Translations under genes and position numbers: made by a program | The notes under the pieces: generated by a model | Database searches by the model: none | Told to the model about the DNA's origin: nothing | Seen by the model: only the letters and a program-made list of their open reading frames with translations | Origin: Streptomyces sp. NBC_01341 | GTDB lineage: Bacteria > Actinomycetota > Actinomycetes > Streptomycetales > Streptomycetaceae | DNA: 64,000 nt | Reading direction: 5' to 3' | Assembly: GCF_035946055.1 (NCBI RefSeq) | Contig: NZ_CP108364.1 | Coordinates: 496,001 to 560,000, forward strand | Part shown: one piece after another, positions 24,601 to 33,857 of the stretch | How the letters are laid out: the number at the start of each line of letters is the position of its first letter | How positions within the stretch are numbered: the first letter of the stretch is position 1

Positions 24601-26880
24601 CTACGCGGCGATCTCCTCGTCGAGGGACTCCTCGACCCAGATGACTTTGCCGTTCGCGGTGTAGCGGGTACCCCAACGCCTTGCCAGAGCGGCGACGATC
24701 ATCAGACCCCTCCCGTCCTCGTCCTGGACGCGTGCGTGGCGCAGGTGCGGGGCGGTGGACGCTTCGTCCGAGACCTCGATCGTCAGAGACCGGTCGCGTA
24801 CGAGGCGTATCGTCGGATTCCCGCTCGCGTGACGGATCACGTTGGTCACCAGTTCGCTCACGACCATCTCGGCGGTGAACGCGTGCGATTCGAGACCCCA
24901 CGCCTCCAGTTGGTGGCCGACCCGCTCCCTGAAGTCCGCGACGGCGGCGGGGTCCCGGTCCCCCGTCCACGTGGCCACCCGGTCGTCGGGCAGCCGGTGG
25001 GTGTGCACGGCGAGGATGGCCGCGCCGTCGGCCGCCTGCCGGCCGAGGAGGGTCTGGACGATGCTGTCGCAGGTGGCCTTGGGATCGTGACCGGCGCAGG
25101 CGGCGGCTCCCCGGAGCTCGGCCATGCGGTCCTCCCCGCGCCCGCCCGACTCCAGGATCGACTCGGAGTACAGGGTGAGCATGCTCTCCGGGGCGACGGT
25201 CATGCGGCCCAGCTCGTAGCTGGCGCCCTGACCGAGCGGTGCGCCGACCGGCACGTCCACGGTCTTCACCTCGCCGGTCACGGAGGTGACGAGCGGGGAG
25301 GGCCAGCCGGCGGACGCGGCGGTGAGCTCTCCGCCCACGGGGTCGTAGACGGCGTACAGACAACGGGGGGCGTCCGCCGGAGAGGGCCAGGGGGCAGGGC
25401 TGCCGGGAAGGATCCGGCCGGTGACGTCGTCCAGATGGGCCAGCAGCTCGTCGGGAGGAAGTTCGAGTGCGGCGAGCGTACCGAGCGCCGTCCGGAAGCG
25501 CCCCATGGTCACCGACGCGTCGAGGCCCTGTTGGGGGACCTGGCCGATGGCGAGACCGACGCGTGCCGCGGACAGGGCGATGACGTCGAACCAGACCGTG
25601 TGCCGCCTTCCCGGCGTGTAGAAGTGTGCCGTACTCACGGCGGACAGCTCGGGGAACGTCTTGGGGAGCAGCTTTCGTTGCAGGGTGACCGCTGTGGTGT
25701 GTTCCCTCGTGTAGCGGCGCGCGTTCTCGATGTGGATGCTCGCCGTGGCACTCACCTGCTCGGCGAGATCCACGTCGTGCGGGTCGAACGGCACGGGGTG
25801 GCGCGGCCCCCGGTAGAAGCTGGCCAGTCCCAGAACCCGCCCGTGGAACGACAGGGGCAGAACGATCATCGAGTGGATCCGCGCGTCCTTCAGGGCCCCG
25901 GTGCGTGCGACGTCGTGCATCAGCCAGTCGGACGGCGAGGTGTCGGGGGCCAGCAGCCGCGGTGTGAGGTCAGCCATCGCTTGTGTGTACGGCGTGGGCG
26001 AGGTGAAGTAGCTCATTTCCCCCACGGCGTAGACGGCCCGCAGGTTCCCGGGGGCTTCGAAGGCGGCTCGCCGCAGGGCGATGTCCGTGCCGACCGGCGG
26101 CGGCGGCGCCTCCGACCCCTGCAGCACGGCGTCGATGAGGTCGACCGAGACCGCGTCGGCGAAGTCCTCGGTGGCCGCCGACGCGAGTTCCCGCGCGGTC
26201 AGCATCGCGTCCAGCGTGGTGCCGATCGTCTCGTGCGCGCGGGCGAGGAGCCGTGCGGCGCCCTGGGCACGGTCCTGTGCGGTGACATCGTGGATCACCG
26301 ACCCCGCGCCGATGGTCCGACGGCCGTCCTTCAGCCGGAACGCCGTGACCGCGAAGACCTTCGCCTGTCCTCGCCCGTCGTGGCCGTTGACCTTCCCCCG
26401 CACGGCCGGATCGCCGCCGTCCAGCACCTGCTGCAGGAAGTCCGCCATCGGGAGACGCGAACCGAGGTCCGCCACCCGGTTCCCGAGCACCTGGTCCGCG
26501 GTGCGTCCGCGCATCGCGAGGGCTGCCGAGTTGCTGCGTACGACACGTGATCCGGCATCGTACATCTCCAGTCCCGCGGTGGACTGCTCGAAGGCCGAGA
26601 ACTCGAAGGCCGCTTCCAGCTGCGCCGCGTCGGGACCGGGCGCGCCGCCCTTCACGGTGACGAGCGCCTGCGCTCCGTCGCGGCCGGCGTCGAGCAACAG
26701 GGCGACCTGTCCGGCAGGTTCGCCGCCGCCCGCGGAGTGCTCCAGCAGGGTAAGGAGCAGCAGCCCCGCGCTCATTCCCACGGTGTCCGCCGCGGAAAGC
26801 GACGGATACCTTCCCGCACCGTCGTGCCATTCGGCGACGTTCCCGCTGTCGTCCAGGGTGAATGAAGTGTCGTGTGCCAT
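24601..26880 (-). CDS. PAS-GAF-SpoIIE-like-HATPase multidomain regulator, phosphatase domain degenerate
   Basis: 759 residues from ATG 26880, chosen because GGGAGG lies 8 bases upstream (a GTG 9 bases earlier is too close to it). PAS spans about 90-205, GAF 215-390, SpoIIE-like 400-625 and a RsbW-type ATPase 640-755 (N box ELVTNVIRHASGN; G box DEDGRGLMIV). Compared with active SpoIIE domains, the GGDWFD motif is HTVWFD (427-432), GDVxGHG is GQVPQQG (446-452), TDGL is SES (572-574) and the final DD pair is lost. Every metal-binding Asp position is affected, so the domain is probably a pseudophosphatase, while the ATPase keeps its core motifs. Confidence 0.9.
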   Translation of the reverse strand: MAHDTSFTLDDSGNVAEWHDGAGRYPSLSAADTVGMSAGLLLLTLLEHSAGGGEPAGQVALLLDAGRDGAQALVTVKGGAPGPDAAQLEAAFEFSAFEQSTAGLEMYDAGSRVVRSNSAALAMRGRTADQVLGNRVADLGSRLPMADFLQQVLDGGDPAVRGKVNGHDGRGQAKVFAVTAFRLKDGRRTIGAGSVIHDVTAQDRAQGAARLLARAHETIGTTLDAMLTARELASAATEDFADAVSVDLIDAVLQGSEAPPPPVGTDIALRRAAFEAPGNLRAVYAVGEMSYFTSPTPYTQAMADLTPRLLAPDTSPSDWLMHDVARTGALKDARIHSMIVLPLSFHGRVLGLASFYRGPRHPVPFDPHDVDLAEQVSATASIHIENARRYTREHTTAVTLQRKLLPKTFPELSAVSTAHFYTPGRRHTVWFDVIALSAARVGLAIGQVPQQGLDASVTMGRFRTALGTLAALELPPDELLAHLDDVTGRILPGSPAPWPSPADAPRCLYAVYDPVGGELTAASAGWPSPLVTSVTGEVKTVDVPVGAPLGQGASYELGRMTVAPESMLTLYSESILESGGRGEDRMAELRGAAACAGHDPKATCDSIVQTLLGRQAADGAAILAVHTHRLPDDRVATWTGDRDPAAVADFRERVGHQLEAWGLESHAFTAEMVVSELVTNVIRHASGNPTIRLVRDRSLTIEVSDEASTAPHLRHARVQDEDGRGLMIVAALARRWGTRYTANGKVIWVEESLDEEIAA

Positions 26881-27162
26881 CGTCGGCACCTCCCCGCACA
26901 GCCCTTCTCCCGCGGATGGGCATCGGCGCCCCGGCCGTGCGACGTCTCTTCCAGGCTGATGGCTGGGCGCAAGGTCGGCAACCGGTCACGCGCCGCGTCG
27001 GGTGCCGTCGGAAGTCCCTGCGCGCCGGTACGCAGGTGCCACGGGCGACGGCTCCCGCCTCGCCGATGATGCGGGGCAGGTGCGGGGATGCGACGCTTGC
27101 TGTGCGCCCGGGAGCGGAGCCGTGTGCCAGGACTCATCTGATCGCGCGACGGAAGGATCGTC

Positions 27163-27633
27163 ATGATCCGTTTGATGCGACCCCTTCTGTACGGGGCGGC
27201 AGCCGGAGCGGCAGGGACGACCGCGCTCAACATCGTCAGCTACGCCGACATGGCGATCCGGGGCCGCGCCGCCAGCAACACGCCGGAAGTGACCCTGCGC
27301 AGGCTGGCCGAGAAACTCCATGTGCGCATCCCCGGTGAGGGCCGGACGCTGGAGAACCGTATCGCCGGACTCGCGCCGATGACGGGGTTCGCCGCCGGGC
27401 TCGGCATGGGTGTCGCACTGGCCGTCGCGCGCTCCGCCGGATGGCGCCCGTCCACGGCCACTCAGTACGCCGCCGCCTCGATCGGCGCTCTGATCGGGAC
27501 GAACGGACCGATGACGGTGCTCGGAGTGACCGATCCACGGACGTGGGCGGCTTCGGACTGGGTCTCGGACATCGTCCCGCACCTGGCTTACGCGTGGGTG
27601 ACCGTGAGTGTCCTCGACGGCCTGGACCGCTGA
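27163..27633 (+). CDS. Small membrane protein of unknown function
   Basis: 156 residues from ATG 27163 with GGAAGGA upstream. It opens with a hydrophobic Ala/Gly-rich segment (RPLLYGAAAGAAGTTALNIV), has a middle amphipathic region (ASNTPEVTLRRLAEKL), and two more hydrophobic stretches (APMTGFAAGLGMGVALAVA and ASIGALIGTNGPMTVLGV). This pattern matches a common actinobacterial hypothetical membrane protein. No catalytic motif. Lies upstream of nhaA with a 240-base gap, so probably transcribed alone. Confidence 0.8.
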   Translation: MIRLMRPLLYGAAAGAAGTTALNIVSYADMAIRGRAASNTPEVTLRRLAEKLHVRIPGEGRTLENRIAGLAPMTGFAAGLGMGVALAVARSAGWRPSTATQYAAASIGALIGTNGPMTVLGVTDPRTWAASDWVSDIVPHLAYAWVTVSVLDGLDR

Positions 27634-27873
27634 CGGCGGACCGGCGCGCCGCCCCCTTGACCCGGTGCCGCTGCTCACCGGGCTCGATGTGGCGATGCGG
27701 AACCGAGTGGGTCCGAGCGGGAACAAGAACTCTCGTCCGGCCGGCATCCCGGACGCGCACGCCGCGCCCCGGAGACGTACCCCGTGCCCCTGCCGGGTCA
27801 GCGAGGCCGACCGATAAAGGCGGAATGCTACATTCGCCTGGATCACGTCGCGGCGCCTCATGAGCGGTTGGGT

Positions 27874-29754
27874 ATGTCTATCGGGAGTTCCGACTTCACG
27901 CGGCAGACGAAGGTCGGCGCCACCTCACCCTCACCGTTGCGGACGTTCCTGCGGACGGAGTCCGGCAGTGCGGTGGCCCTCGTGGCGGCGACGCTCGCGG
28001 CCCTCGTCTGGGCCAACGTCGCGGCCGCCGGCTACGAGGCGTTCTGGCTGACGGACCTGTCCGTCCGGATCGGCGCGTACGAGATGCGGCTGTCCCTGCG
28101 TTCGTGGGTGAACAGCGGGCTGATGACGTTCTTCTTCCTCGTCGTCGGACTGGAGGCGCGCCGCGAGTTCGACATGGGAGAACTCCGCGACCGGCGAAGG
28201 ACCGTACTGCCACTGGCTGCGGGCACAGGCGGCATGCTCGTCCCCGTCGCGGTCTATATCGCCTTCAACGCCGGTAGCGGTGCGGCAGGGGGCTGGGGAG
28301 CGGCGATGTCGACCGACACCGCCTTCGCCCTGGGCATGCTCGCCATCATCGGGCGCCGGACGCCCCCGGGACTGCGGGTCTTCATCCTCACCATGTCGGT
28401 GGTGGACGATTTCCTGGCCCTGGCGGTCATCACCGTCGTCTACAGCGACAGTGTCCGGGTGCCCGTGCTCGTCTGCGCCCTCATCGCCCTGGGCGTGATC
28501 CTCCTCTCCTGGCGGCTGTGGGTGCGCCGTGGCGTGGTGTACGCGGTCCTGGCCCTGGTCATCTGGGTGGCCTTCCTCGAGTCCGGCGTGGAGCCCGTGG
28601 TGATCGGCCTCGCCATGGGCCTTGTGACCTGCGCGTATCCGGCGGCACGCGAGGACCTGGAGCGCGCGACGGGGCTGTTCCGGCTCTTCCGGGAGCAGCC
28701 GACGCCCGAACTCGAGAGGTCCGTGCGCGCGGGCCTCGCATCGGCCGTCTCCCCGAACGAGCGCCTGCAGAGTCTGTTCCACCCGTGGACCAGCTATGTG
28801 ATCGTCCCGCTTTTCGCCCTGGCCAACGCCGGTATCCACGTCACCGGCGACGAGTTGGCGCGGTCCTTCTCCTCACCCGTGACCCTCGGTATCCTCATCG
28901 GGTACGTGGCCGGCAAGCCCGTGGGGGTTCTCGGGGCGTCGGCTCTGACCACCGCACTCAGCCGCGGACGGATCAGGCCCCCCGTCGGCTGGGGGGCCAT
29001 CCTCGTCGGAGGAACACTCTCCGGGGTCGGCTTCACGGTGTCCCTCCTCATCGCATCCCTCGCATTCGACGGCCCCCGGCTCACCGACGCGAAGATCGGC
29101 ATCCTGAGCGCGGTGATCTGCGCCTTCCTGGTCAGCCGGCTCACCACAGCTGTCATCGCCCTGCTCCCCCGCCGGCTGCGGGTGCGGACCCTGCTCGGCA
29201 GGGCGGAGACGATCGTCGACCTCGCCGTACCCGTGGATCCCGCGCGCGACCATGTGCGGGGACCGCACCACGCGCCGGTCACCGTCGTGGAGTACGGCGA
29301 CTACGAGTGCCCGTACTGCGGCGAGGCCGAGCCGGTCCTGCGGGAACTGCTCAGGGACTTCGGGGACGTGCGCTACGTATGGCGGCACCTCCCCCTGACC
29401 GATGTCCACGTGCACGCCCAGATCGCAGCGGAGGCGGCCGAGGCAGCGGCTTCGCAGGGGAGTTACTGGGAGATGCACAGCATGCTGATGGACCACCAGG
29501 GGGCTCTCCGTTTCGACCACCTCATGGGATACGCCCGGGACATCGGGCTGGACACCGAGCGCTTCCAGCGGGACATGCGCGCCCACGCCGGCATGGCCCA
29601 CGTGGCCGAGGACGTGGAGTCGGCCGACCTCAGCGGCGTGGCCGGGACACCGACCTTCTTCGTCAACGGGCTCCGGCACCAGGGCGCCTACGACATCGAC
29701 AGCCTGTCCACCGCCGTACGCATCGCGAGGGCACGGGCCACCGTGCTGGGCTGA
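27874..29754 (+). CDS. nhaA: NhaA Na+/H+ antiporter fused to a DsbA-like thioredoxin domain
   Basis: 626 residues from ATG 27874 (no clear ribosome site; earlier in-frame starts cannot be excluded). Residues ~30-425 are NhaA, with about 12 helices and the ion-binding Asp pair D178-D179 (MSVVDDFLALAVI). Residues ~450-620 are a DsbA/thioredoxin domain with CPYC at C479/C482 (YECPYCGEAEPVLRELL) and the cis-Pro loop AGTPTFFVNG. NhaA exchanges Na+ for H+. NhaA-thioredoxin fusions occur in several actinobacteria; redox control of transport is a guess. Confidence 0.93.
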   Translation: MSIGSSDFTRQTKVGATSPSPLRTFLRTESGSAVALVAATLAALVWANVAAAGYEAFWLTDLSVRIGAYEMRLSLRSWVNSGLMTFFFLVVGLEARREFDMGELRDRRRTVLPLAAGTGGMLVPVAVYIAFNAGSGAAGGWGAAMSTDTAFALGMLAIIGRRTPPGLRVFILTMSVVDDFLALAVITVVYSDSVRVPVLVCALIALGVILLSWRLWVRRGVVYAVLALVIWVAFLESGVEPVVIGLAMGLVTCAYPAAREDLERATGLFRLFREQPTPELERSVRAGLASAVSPNERLQSLFHPWTSYVIVPLFALANAGIHVTGDELARSFSSPVTLGILIGYVAGKPVGVLGASALTTALSRGRIRPPVGWGAILVGGTLSGVGFTVSLLIASLAFDGPRLTDAKIGILSAVICAFLVSRLTTAVIALLPRRLRVRTLLGRAETIVDLAVPVDPARDHVRGPHHAPVTVVEYGDYECPYCGEAEPVLRELLRDFGDVRYVWRHLPLTDVHVHAQIAAEAAEAAASQGSYWEMHSMLMDHQGALRFDHLMGYARDIGLDTERFQRDMRAHAGMAHVAEDVESADLSGVAGTPTFFVNGLRHQGAYDIDSLSTAVRIARARATVLG

Positions 29755-29939
29755 GAGGAGGGCGGCCGTCCCGCGCGCCCGCCCCTCCGCACGCATCGGC
29801 CTGCCCCCCGACCGCGGGGGAAGCGCGGAAGACGGCCACGTGCTCCTCGGCGTCCGCAGCGGCCGAGCACCGGCAACACGTGGAACGGACCGGGTGAGAG
29901 CCGCCCCTGCCCTCCGCGATGCCGGGCAAGGCTCTCGGA

Positions 29940-30197
29940 TCAGGCCTCGATGTACGCGACGACGACCACCGTGCGCAGCGCTGTGACGAAGTACAGGACC
30001 CGGACCTCTTCGATCGCGTCGGCGTACTGGCGCAGGGGCGGCTCGGCACCGGTGGCGGGGATGGGCTGGCCGATGTCCGGGTCGACGCTGATGACCACAA
30101 GGGTCCGGTCCAGGGCGTGCACGGCACTCTCGGAGAGCTCTTCGAGTTGCTTGGCCGCCGAGTCACTGAAGGCGATGCGGGCACGCCTGGAGGCCAT
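29940..30197 (-). CDS. RelE/ParE-like putative toxin
   Basis: 85 residues from ATG 30197, whose A is also the last base of the upstream stop (TGATG). The sequence starts RRARIAFSDSAAKQLEELSE and ends EEVRVLYFVTALRTVVVVAYI, which fits the RelE/ParE fold (basic start, two helices, three or four terminal beta strands). Catalytic residues of RelE are not clearly present, as in ParE-like members. Its coupling to a short upstream partner supports a toxin-antitoxin pair, but toxicity is inferred, not shown. Confidence 0.6.
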   Translation of the reverse strand: MASRRARIAFSDSAAKQLEELSESAVHALDRTLVVISVDPDIGQPIPATGAEPPLRQYADAIEEVRVLYFVTALRTVVVVAYIEA

Positions 30198-30427
30198 CAG
30201 GCCACCGCGGGGCGCTGGGCGGCGAGGTGGGCGAGGCGGGCGTCGCGGAGATCCTCCCACGGTGTGCACGCGTCGACGGGCGGCAGCCCGTTGGCCGCGA
30301 TGTCCTCCAGGACGGCGGCGAGGCGGTCGGCATCGGCGCGGGTCTTCGCCGCGTACGCCCGGACCGCGTCGGCCGCCGAGGGCTCCAACTGCGCGCGGAC
30401 CGCGTCGGGGGCGGGCTGATCGCTCAT
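30197..30427 (-). CDS. Putative antitoxin partner of the RelE/ParE-like protein
   Basis: 76 residues from ATG 30427 with AGGAG 8 bases upstream; an ATG 36 bases earlier lacks one. Entirely helical and alanine-rich with no membrane segment (PSAADAVRAYAAKTRADADR, LEDIAANGLPPVDACTPWED). It does not show a clear helix-turn-helix or ribbon-helix-helix. The first gene of a two-gene operon with stop/start overlap, the position normally held by a type II antitoxin. Function inferred from context only. Confidence 0.55.
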   Translation of the reverse strand: MSDQPAPDAVRAQLEPSAADAVRAYAAKTRADADRLAAVLEDIAANGLPPVDACTPWEDLRDARLAHLAAQRPAVA

Positions 30428-30908
30428 CGAGGACTCCTGGCGTGTGTACGACGTCCTTCTCACGGTAGCGCCGGGGTCCGGGCCCGGTCACCGGTACGCA
30501 CGAACCGGTGAACGCCGCTCTCGCCCATGGACGTTGGCGCGCTGCCGACCGCCATCCGAACGCACCTCCCCCGTGGGTCCGGGCCCACCGGGACCCCGGC
30601 CGCGCCGGGCGGGCGCCTGCGACCGGGCACCGTCCTCGCCCCACTCGACCGGCCCTGCGGGACGGGCCCTCTCACCCGATCGGTGCAGCATGCCGCCCCT
30701 ACGTGACGGCCGATTCCTCACCCCGCGCATCCGCCCCCAAGCCGCCGGACACCCCTACGCCCACGCCGCTTCCTTGGTGTGACACGCACCGCGTGCCTGA
30801 ACCTGACGCACGGTTCGTCCTGATATGCGGTCTTCTGCGAGCCGCCATAGCCTACTGACACTGCTCACATAATCGACGGCCGGTCCAGCCGGCGGAGGGC
30901 GAGCTTCC
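30428..30908 (+). other. Intergenic region upstream of the glycerol operon
   Basis: 481 bases with no supported gene. It must hold the antitoxin promoter (minus) and the glpF promoter (plus). A CATAAT at about 30868-30873 could be a -10 but has no matching -35. No GylR gene or recognisable GylR operator is nearby. Confidence 0.4.
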
Positions 30909-31754
30909 ATGGCTGAGCGAGTGAAGAAACTCGGACTGGTCGGCGAAATGTCGGCCGAGTTCGCGGGCACCATGATCCTCATCCTTTTCGGGTGCGGTGT
31001 GGTGGCCCAAGTAGTGGCGGGCGGCGCCCTGACAGATCCGCCCGGCGGACTCGGGAACCACGACAGCATCTCCTGGGCGTGGGGACTGGGTGTCACCCTG
31101 GGCGTCTACGTGGCGGCTCGGCTGAGCGGTGCTCATCTCAACCCCGCTCTGACCATCGCCCTTGCGACGTTCAGGGGGTTCCCCTGGAAGAAGGTCGCCC
31201 CTTACGCGCTGGCCCAGACGGCCGGCGCCTTCGTGGCCGCCCTCCTCGTCCGCTGGAACTACACCGAGGCACTGGCGAAGGCCGACCCCGGACACACCGA
31301 GAAGACGCAGATCGTCTTCTCCACCCTGCCCGCCAACGGCAACACCGCTCTGCCGGTGCACGAGTGGGGCGCGTTCCGCGACCAGGTCATCGGTACGGCC
31401 ATCCTGCTGCTGCTGGTCATGGCCATCACCGACATGCTGAACACACCGCCCGGCGCGAACCTGGCTCCGTTCATCATCGGCCTGGTCGTGGTGGCGATCG
31501 GCATGGCCTGGGGAACCAACGCGGGATACGCGATCAACCCCGCCCGTGACTTCGGTCCCCGGCTCGCGAGCTTCATCACGGGTTACGGCGGAGCCTGGCG
31601 GGACCAGTACGGGAATCTCTACTTCTGGGTCCCCATCGCGGGCCCGATCGTCGGCGCCCTGCTCGGCGGGGGTCTGTACAAGGGCTTCATCGGCCGGTTC
31701 CTGCCGGCCGCCGAACCCGAGCCTCCGGGACGCGTCCCGGCACCCCAGGACTGA
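30909..31754 (+). CDS. glpF: Glycerol facilitator / MIP family aquaglyceroporin
   Basis: 281 residues from ATG 30909 with GGAGGG upstream. Six helices and both half-helix NPA motifs: LSGAHLNPALTIAL and AINPARDFGPRL. The D after the second NPAR is typical of glycerol-conducting members rather than pure water channels. It allows passive glycerol entry; the next gene phosphorylates the glycerol. The 27-base gap to glpK indicates one operon. Confidence 0.93.
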   Translation: MAERVKKLGLVGEMSAEFAGTMILILFGCGVVAQVVAGGALTDPPGGLGNHDSISWAWGLGVTLGVYVAARLSGAHLNPALTIALATFRGFPWKKVAPYALAQTAGAFVAALLVRWNYTEALAKADPGHTEKTQIVFSTLPANGNTALPVHEWGAFRDQVIGTAILLLLVMAITDMLNTPPGANLAPFIIGLVVVAIGMAWGTNAGYAINPARDFGPRLASFITGYGGAWRDQYGNLYFWVPIAGPIVGALLGGGLYKGFIGRFLPAAEPEPPGRVPAPQD

Positions 31755-31781
31755 CGGCACCGGCCGGAGAGGCGGGACATC

Positions 31782-33299
31782 ATGGCGGACTTCATCGGCG
31801 CGGTGGACCAAGGCACCACCAGCACCCGATTCATGATCTTCGATCACGGCGGCAACGAGGTCGCCAAGCACCAGCTCGAACACGCCCAGATCCTCCCCCG
31901 CTCCGGCTGGGTGGAGCACGATCCCGTGGAGATCTGGGAACGCACCAACTCGGTGATCCAGAACGCCCTGCGGTACGGCGGTCTGTCACCGACCGACCTG
32001 GCTGCCATCGGAATCACCAACCAGCGCGAGACCACGGTGGTCTGGGACCGTCGCAACGGGCGGCCCTACTACAACGCCATCGTGTGGCAGGACACGCGTA
32101 CGGACGCCATCGCGGCGAACCTCGAACGCTCCGGCAAGGGCGACGTCATCCGCCGCAAGGCGGGCCTCCCGCCGGCGACATACTTCTCCGGCGGAAAGAT
32201 CCAGTGGATCCTGGAGAACGTCGACGGCGTACGGGAAGCGGCCGAGGCCGGCCACGCCGTCTTCGGCAACACCGACGCCTGGGTCCTGTGGAACCTGACC
32301 GGTGGTCCCGACGGCGGCATCCACGCCACCGACGTGACCAACGCGAGCCGCACCATGCTCATGGACCTGGAGACCCTCGACTGGGACGACGAGCTCCTGG
32401 GCTTCTTCAACATCCCCCGGAGCATGCTTCCCAAGATCAATCCCTCGTCGCACCCGGAGGCGTACGGAGCGACCCGCACGTCGCGGCCGCTGCGCGCCGC
32501 CATCCCCATCGGCGGCGTCCTCGGTGACCAGCAGGCGGCCACCGTCGGACAGGTCTGCTTCGCCCCCGGCGAGGCCAAGAACACCTACGGTACGGGCAAC
32601 TTCCTCGTGCTCAACACCGGCAACGACCTGGTCCGCTCCGAACACGGGCTGCTCACCACGGTGGCCTACCAGTTCGGTGACGAGCCGGTGGTGTACGCGC
32701 TGGAGGGATCCATCGCGGTCACCGGGTCCGCGGTGCAGTGGCTGCGCGACCAGATGAAGATCATCAAGACGGCGCCGGAGAGCGAGGAACTGGCGCGCAC
32801 CGTCGAGGACAACGGCGGGATGTACTTCGTCCCCGCGTTCTCGGGTCTGTTCGCGCCGTACTGGCGCTCGGACGCCCGCGGAGCGATCGTCGGCCTGGCC
32901 CGGTACAACGACAACGCGCACCTGGCGCGCGCGACCCTGGAAGCCATCTGCTACCAGAGCCGCGATGTGGTCGAGGCCATGGAGCGGGACTCCGGTGTCC
33001 ACCTCGACGTGCTCAAGGTCGACGGCGGTGTCACGGCCAACGACCTCTGCATGCAGATCCAGTCCGACGTGCTCGGCGTCCCGGTCAGCCGGCCCGTGGT
33101 CGCGGAGACGACCGCGCTCGGTGCGGCCTACGCGGCCGGACTCGCCACGGGCTTCTGGCAGAACACGGACGAACTGCGCACACACTGGGCCGAGTCCAAG
33201 CGCTGGTCACCCGAGTGGTCCGAGGAGCAGCGCGCGGAAGGGTACGCGGGCTGGAAGAAGGCCGTGGAGCGCACCCTCGACTGGGTGAAGGTTCCCTGA
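31782..33299 (+). CDS. glpK: Glycerol kinase
   Basis: 505 residues from ATG 31782 with GAGAGGCGGGA upstream; full length for the family. FGGY kinase marks are the ATP/phosphate-binding start [19 protein letters not shown], the substrate region [14 protein letters not shown] and [11 protein letters not shown], and the C-terminal [20 protein letters not shown]. It makes sn-glycerol 3-phosphate from ATP and glycerol. No glpD (glycerol-3-phosphate dehydrogenase) and no gylR regulator follow, unlike the main Streptomyces gyl operon, so this is probably a second glycerol locus. A perfect 34-bp palindrome follows the stop. Confidence 0.97.
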   Translation: MADFIGAVDQGTTSTRFMIFDHGGNEVAKHQLEHAQILPRSGWVEHDPVEIWERTNSVIQNALRYGGLSPTDLAAIGITNQRETTVVWDRRNGRPYYNAIVWQDTRTDAIAANLERSGKGDVIRRKAGLPPATYFSGGKIQWILENVDGVREAAEAGHAVFGNTDAWVLWNLTGGPDGGIHATDVTNASRTMLMDLETLDWDDELLGFFNIPRSMLPKINPSSHPEAYGATRTSRPLRAAIPIGGVLGDQQAATVGQVCFAPGEAKNTYGTGNFLVLNTGNDLVRSEHGLLTTVAYQFGDEPVVYALEGSIAVTGSAVQWLRDQMKIIKTAPESEELARTVEDNGGMYFVPAFSGLFAPYWRSDARGAIVGLARYNDNAHLARATLEAICYQSRDVVEAMERDSGVHLDVLKVDGGVTANDLCMQIQSDVLGVPVSRPVVAETTALGAAYAAGLATGFWQNTDELRTHWAESKRWSPEWSEEQRAEGYAGWKKAVERTLDWVKVP

Positions 33300-33354
33300 C
33301 CCCAGGGTCCAGCGAATACCGGGGTGGTCCGCATGGGCGCCTCGTGACAACGAC

Positions 33355-33388
33355 GGGCCGGCCGGCATCAGCTGATGCCGGCCGGCCC
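33355..33388. terminator. Perfect 34-bp palindrome after glpK
   Basis: GGGCCGGCCGGCATCAG (33355-33371) is followed directly by its exact reverse complement (33372-33388), with no unpaired centre. Located 56 bases after the glpK stop; likely a transcription terminator, although a perfectly uninterrupted dyad this long is unusual. Confidence 0.7.
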
Positions 33389-33482
33389 ACGTGCGCGCCG
33401 CCGGGAGACACACGGAGGGAGTAGTCTCCTGCCGGGCCGCGGATGACAACGTCGAGCGGACGGAGCATCGGCTGGGGGCAGA

Positions 33483-33857
33483 ATGACGCGGGCGTTCAGG
33501 ACGGCGGTCCCCACTCTCGCGCTGGTGGCGACGGTGGTGGGATGTTCCTCGCCCGCGGGCGGGGACGAGCAGTGGCTGACCGAGCAGCGGAAGAACTACT
33601 GCACGCAGTTGGGGACATGGCAGAAGGCACGGAACGCGGCAGGCACGGAAGCGCCGACGGCGTCAGGGTTCGACGAGGTGGGGGCAACCGCTCAGGACAC
33701 CTTCCTCGCGATGCGTGCGCTCCGGGACGAGCCCGTCGGCGGGGGCCGAACGCTGGGTGAGGCGACGGCTGCGGCGATGAACAGCAGCGACTCGGAGGCG
33801 GAGGGTCGTGTCGTGACGTACTGCGGGGACGCGGGCTTCGAGACTCTGCTCCGCTGA
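33483..33857 (+). CDS. Small lipoprotein of unknown function
   Basis: 124 residues from ATG 33483 with GGGGGCAG upstream. The N-terminus is a lipoprotein signal (RTAVPTLALVATVVGCSS; lipobox VVGC). The mature part has further cysteines (NYCTQLGTW and VVTYCGDAGF) that could pair, and is mostly helical. Family not recognised. Its stop overlaps a possible CTG-started lipoprotein gene. Confidence 0.8.
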   Translation: MTRAFRTAVPTLALVATVVGCSSPAGGDEQWLTEQRKNYCTQLGTWQKARNAAGTEAPTASGFDEVGATAQDTFLAMRALRDEPVGGGRTLGEATAAAMNSSDSEAEGRVVTYCGDAGFETLLR

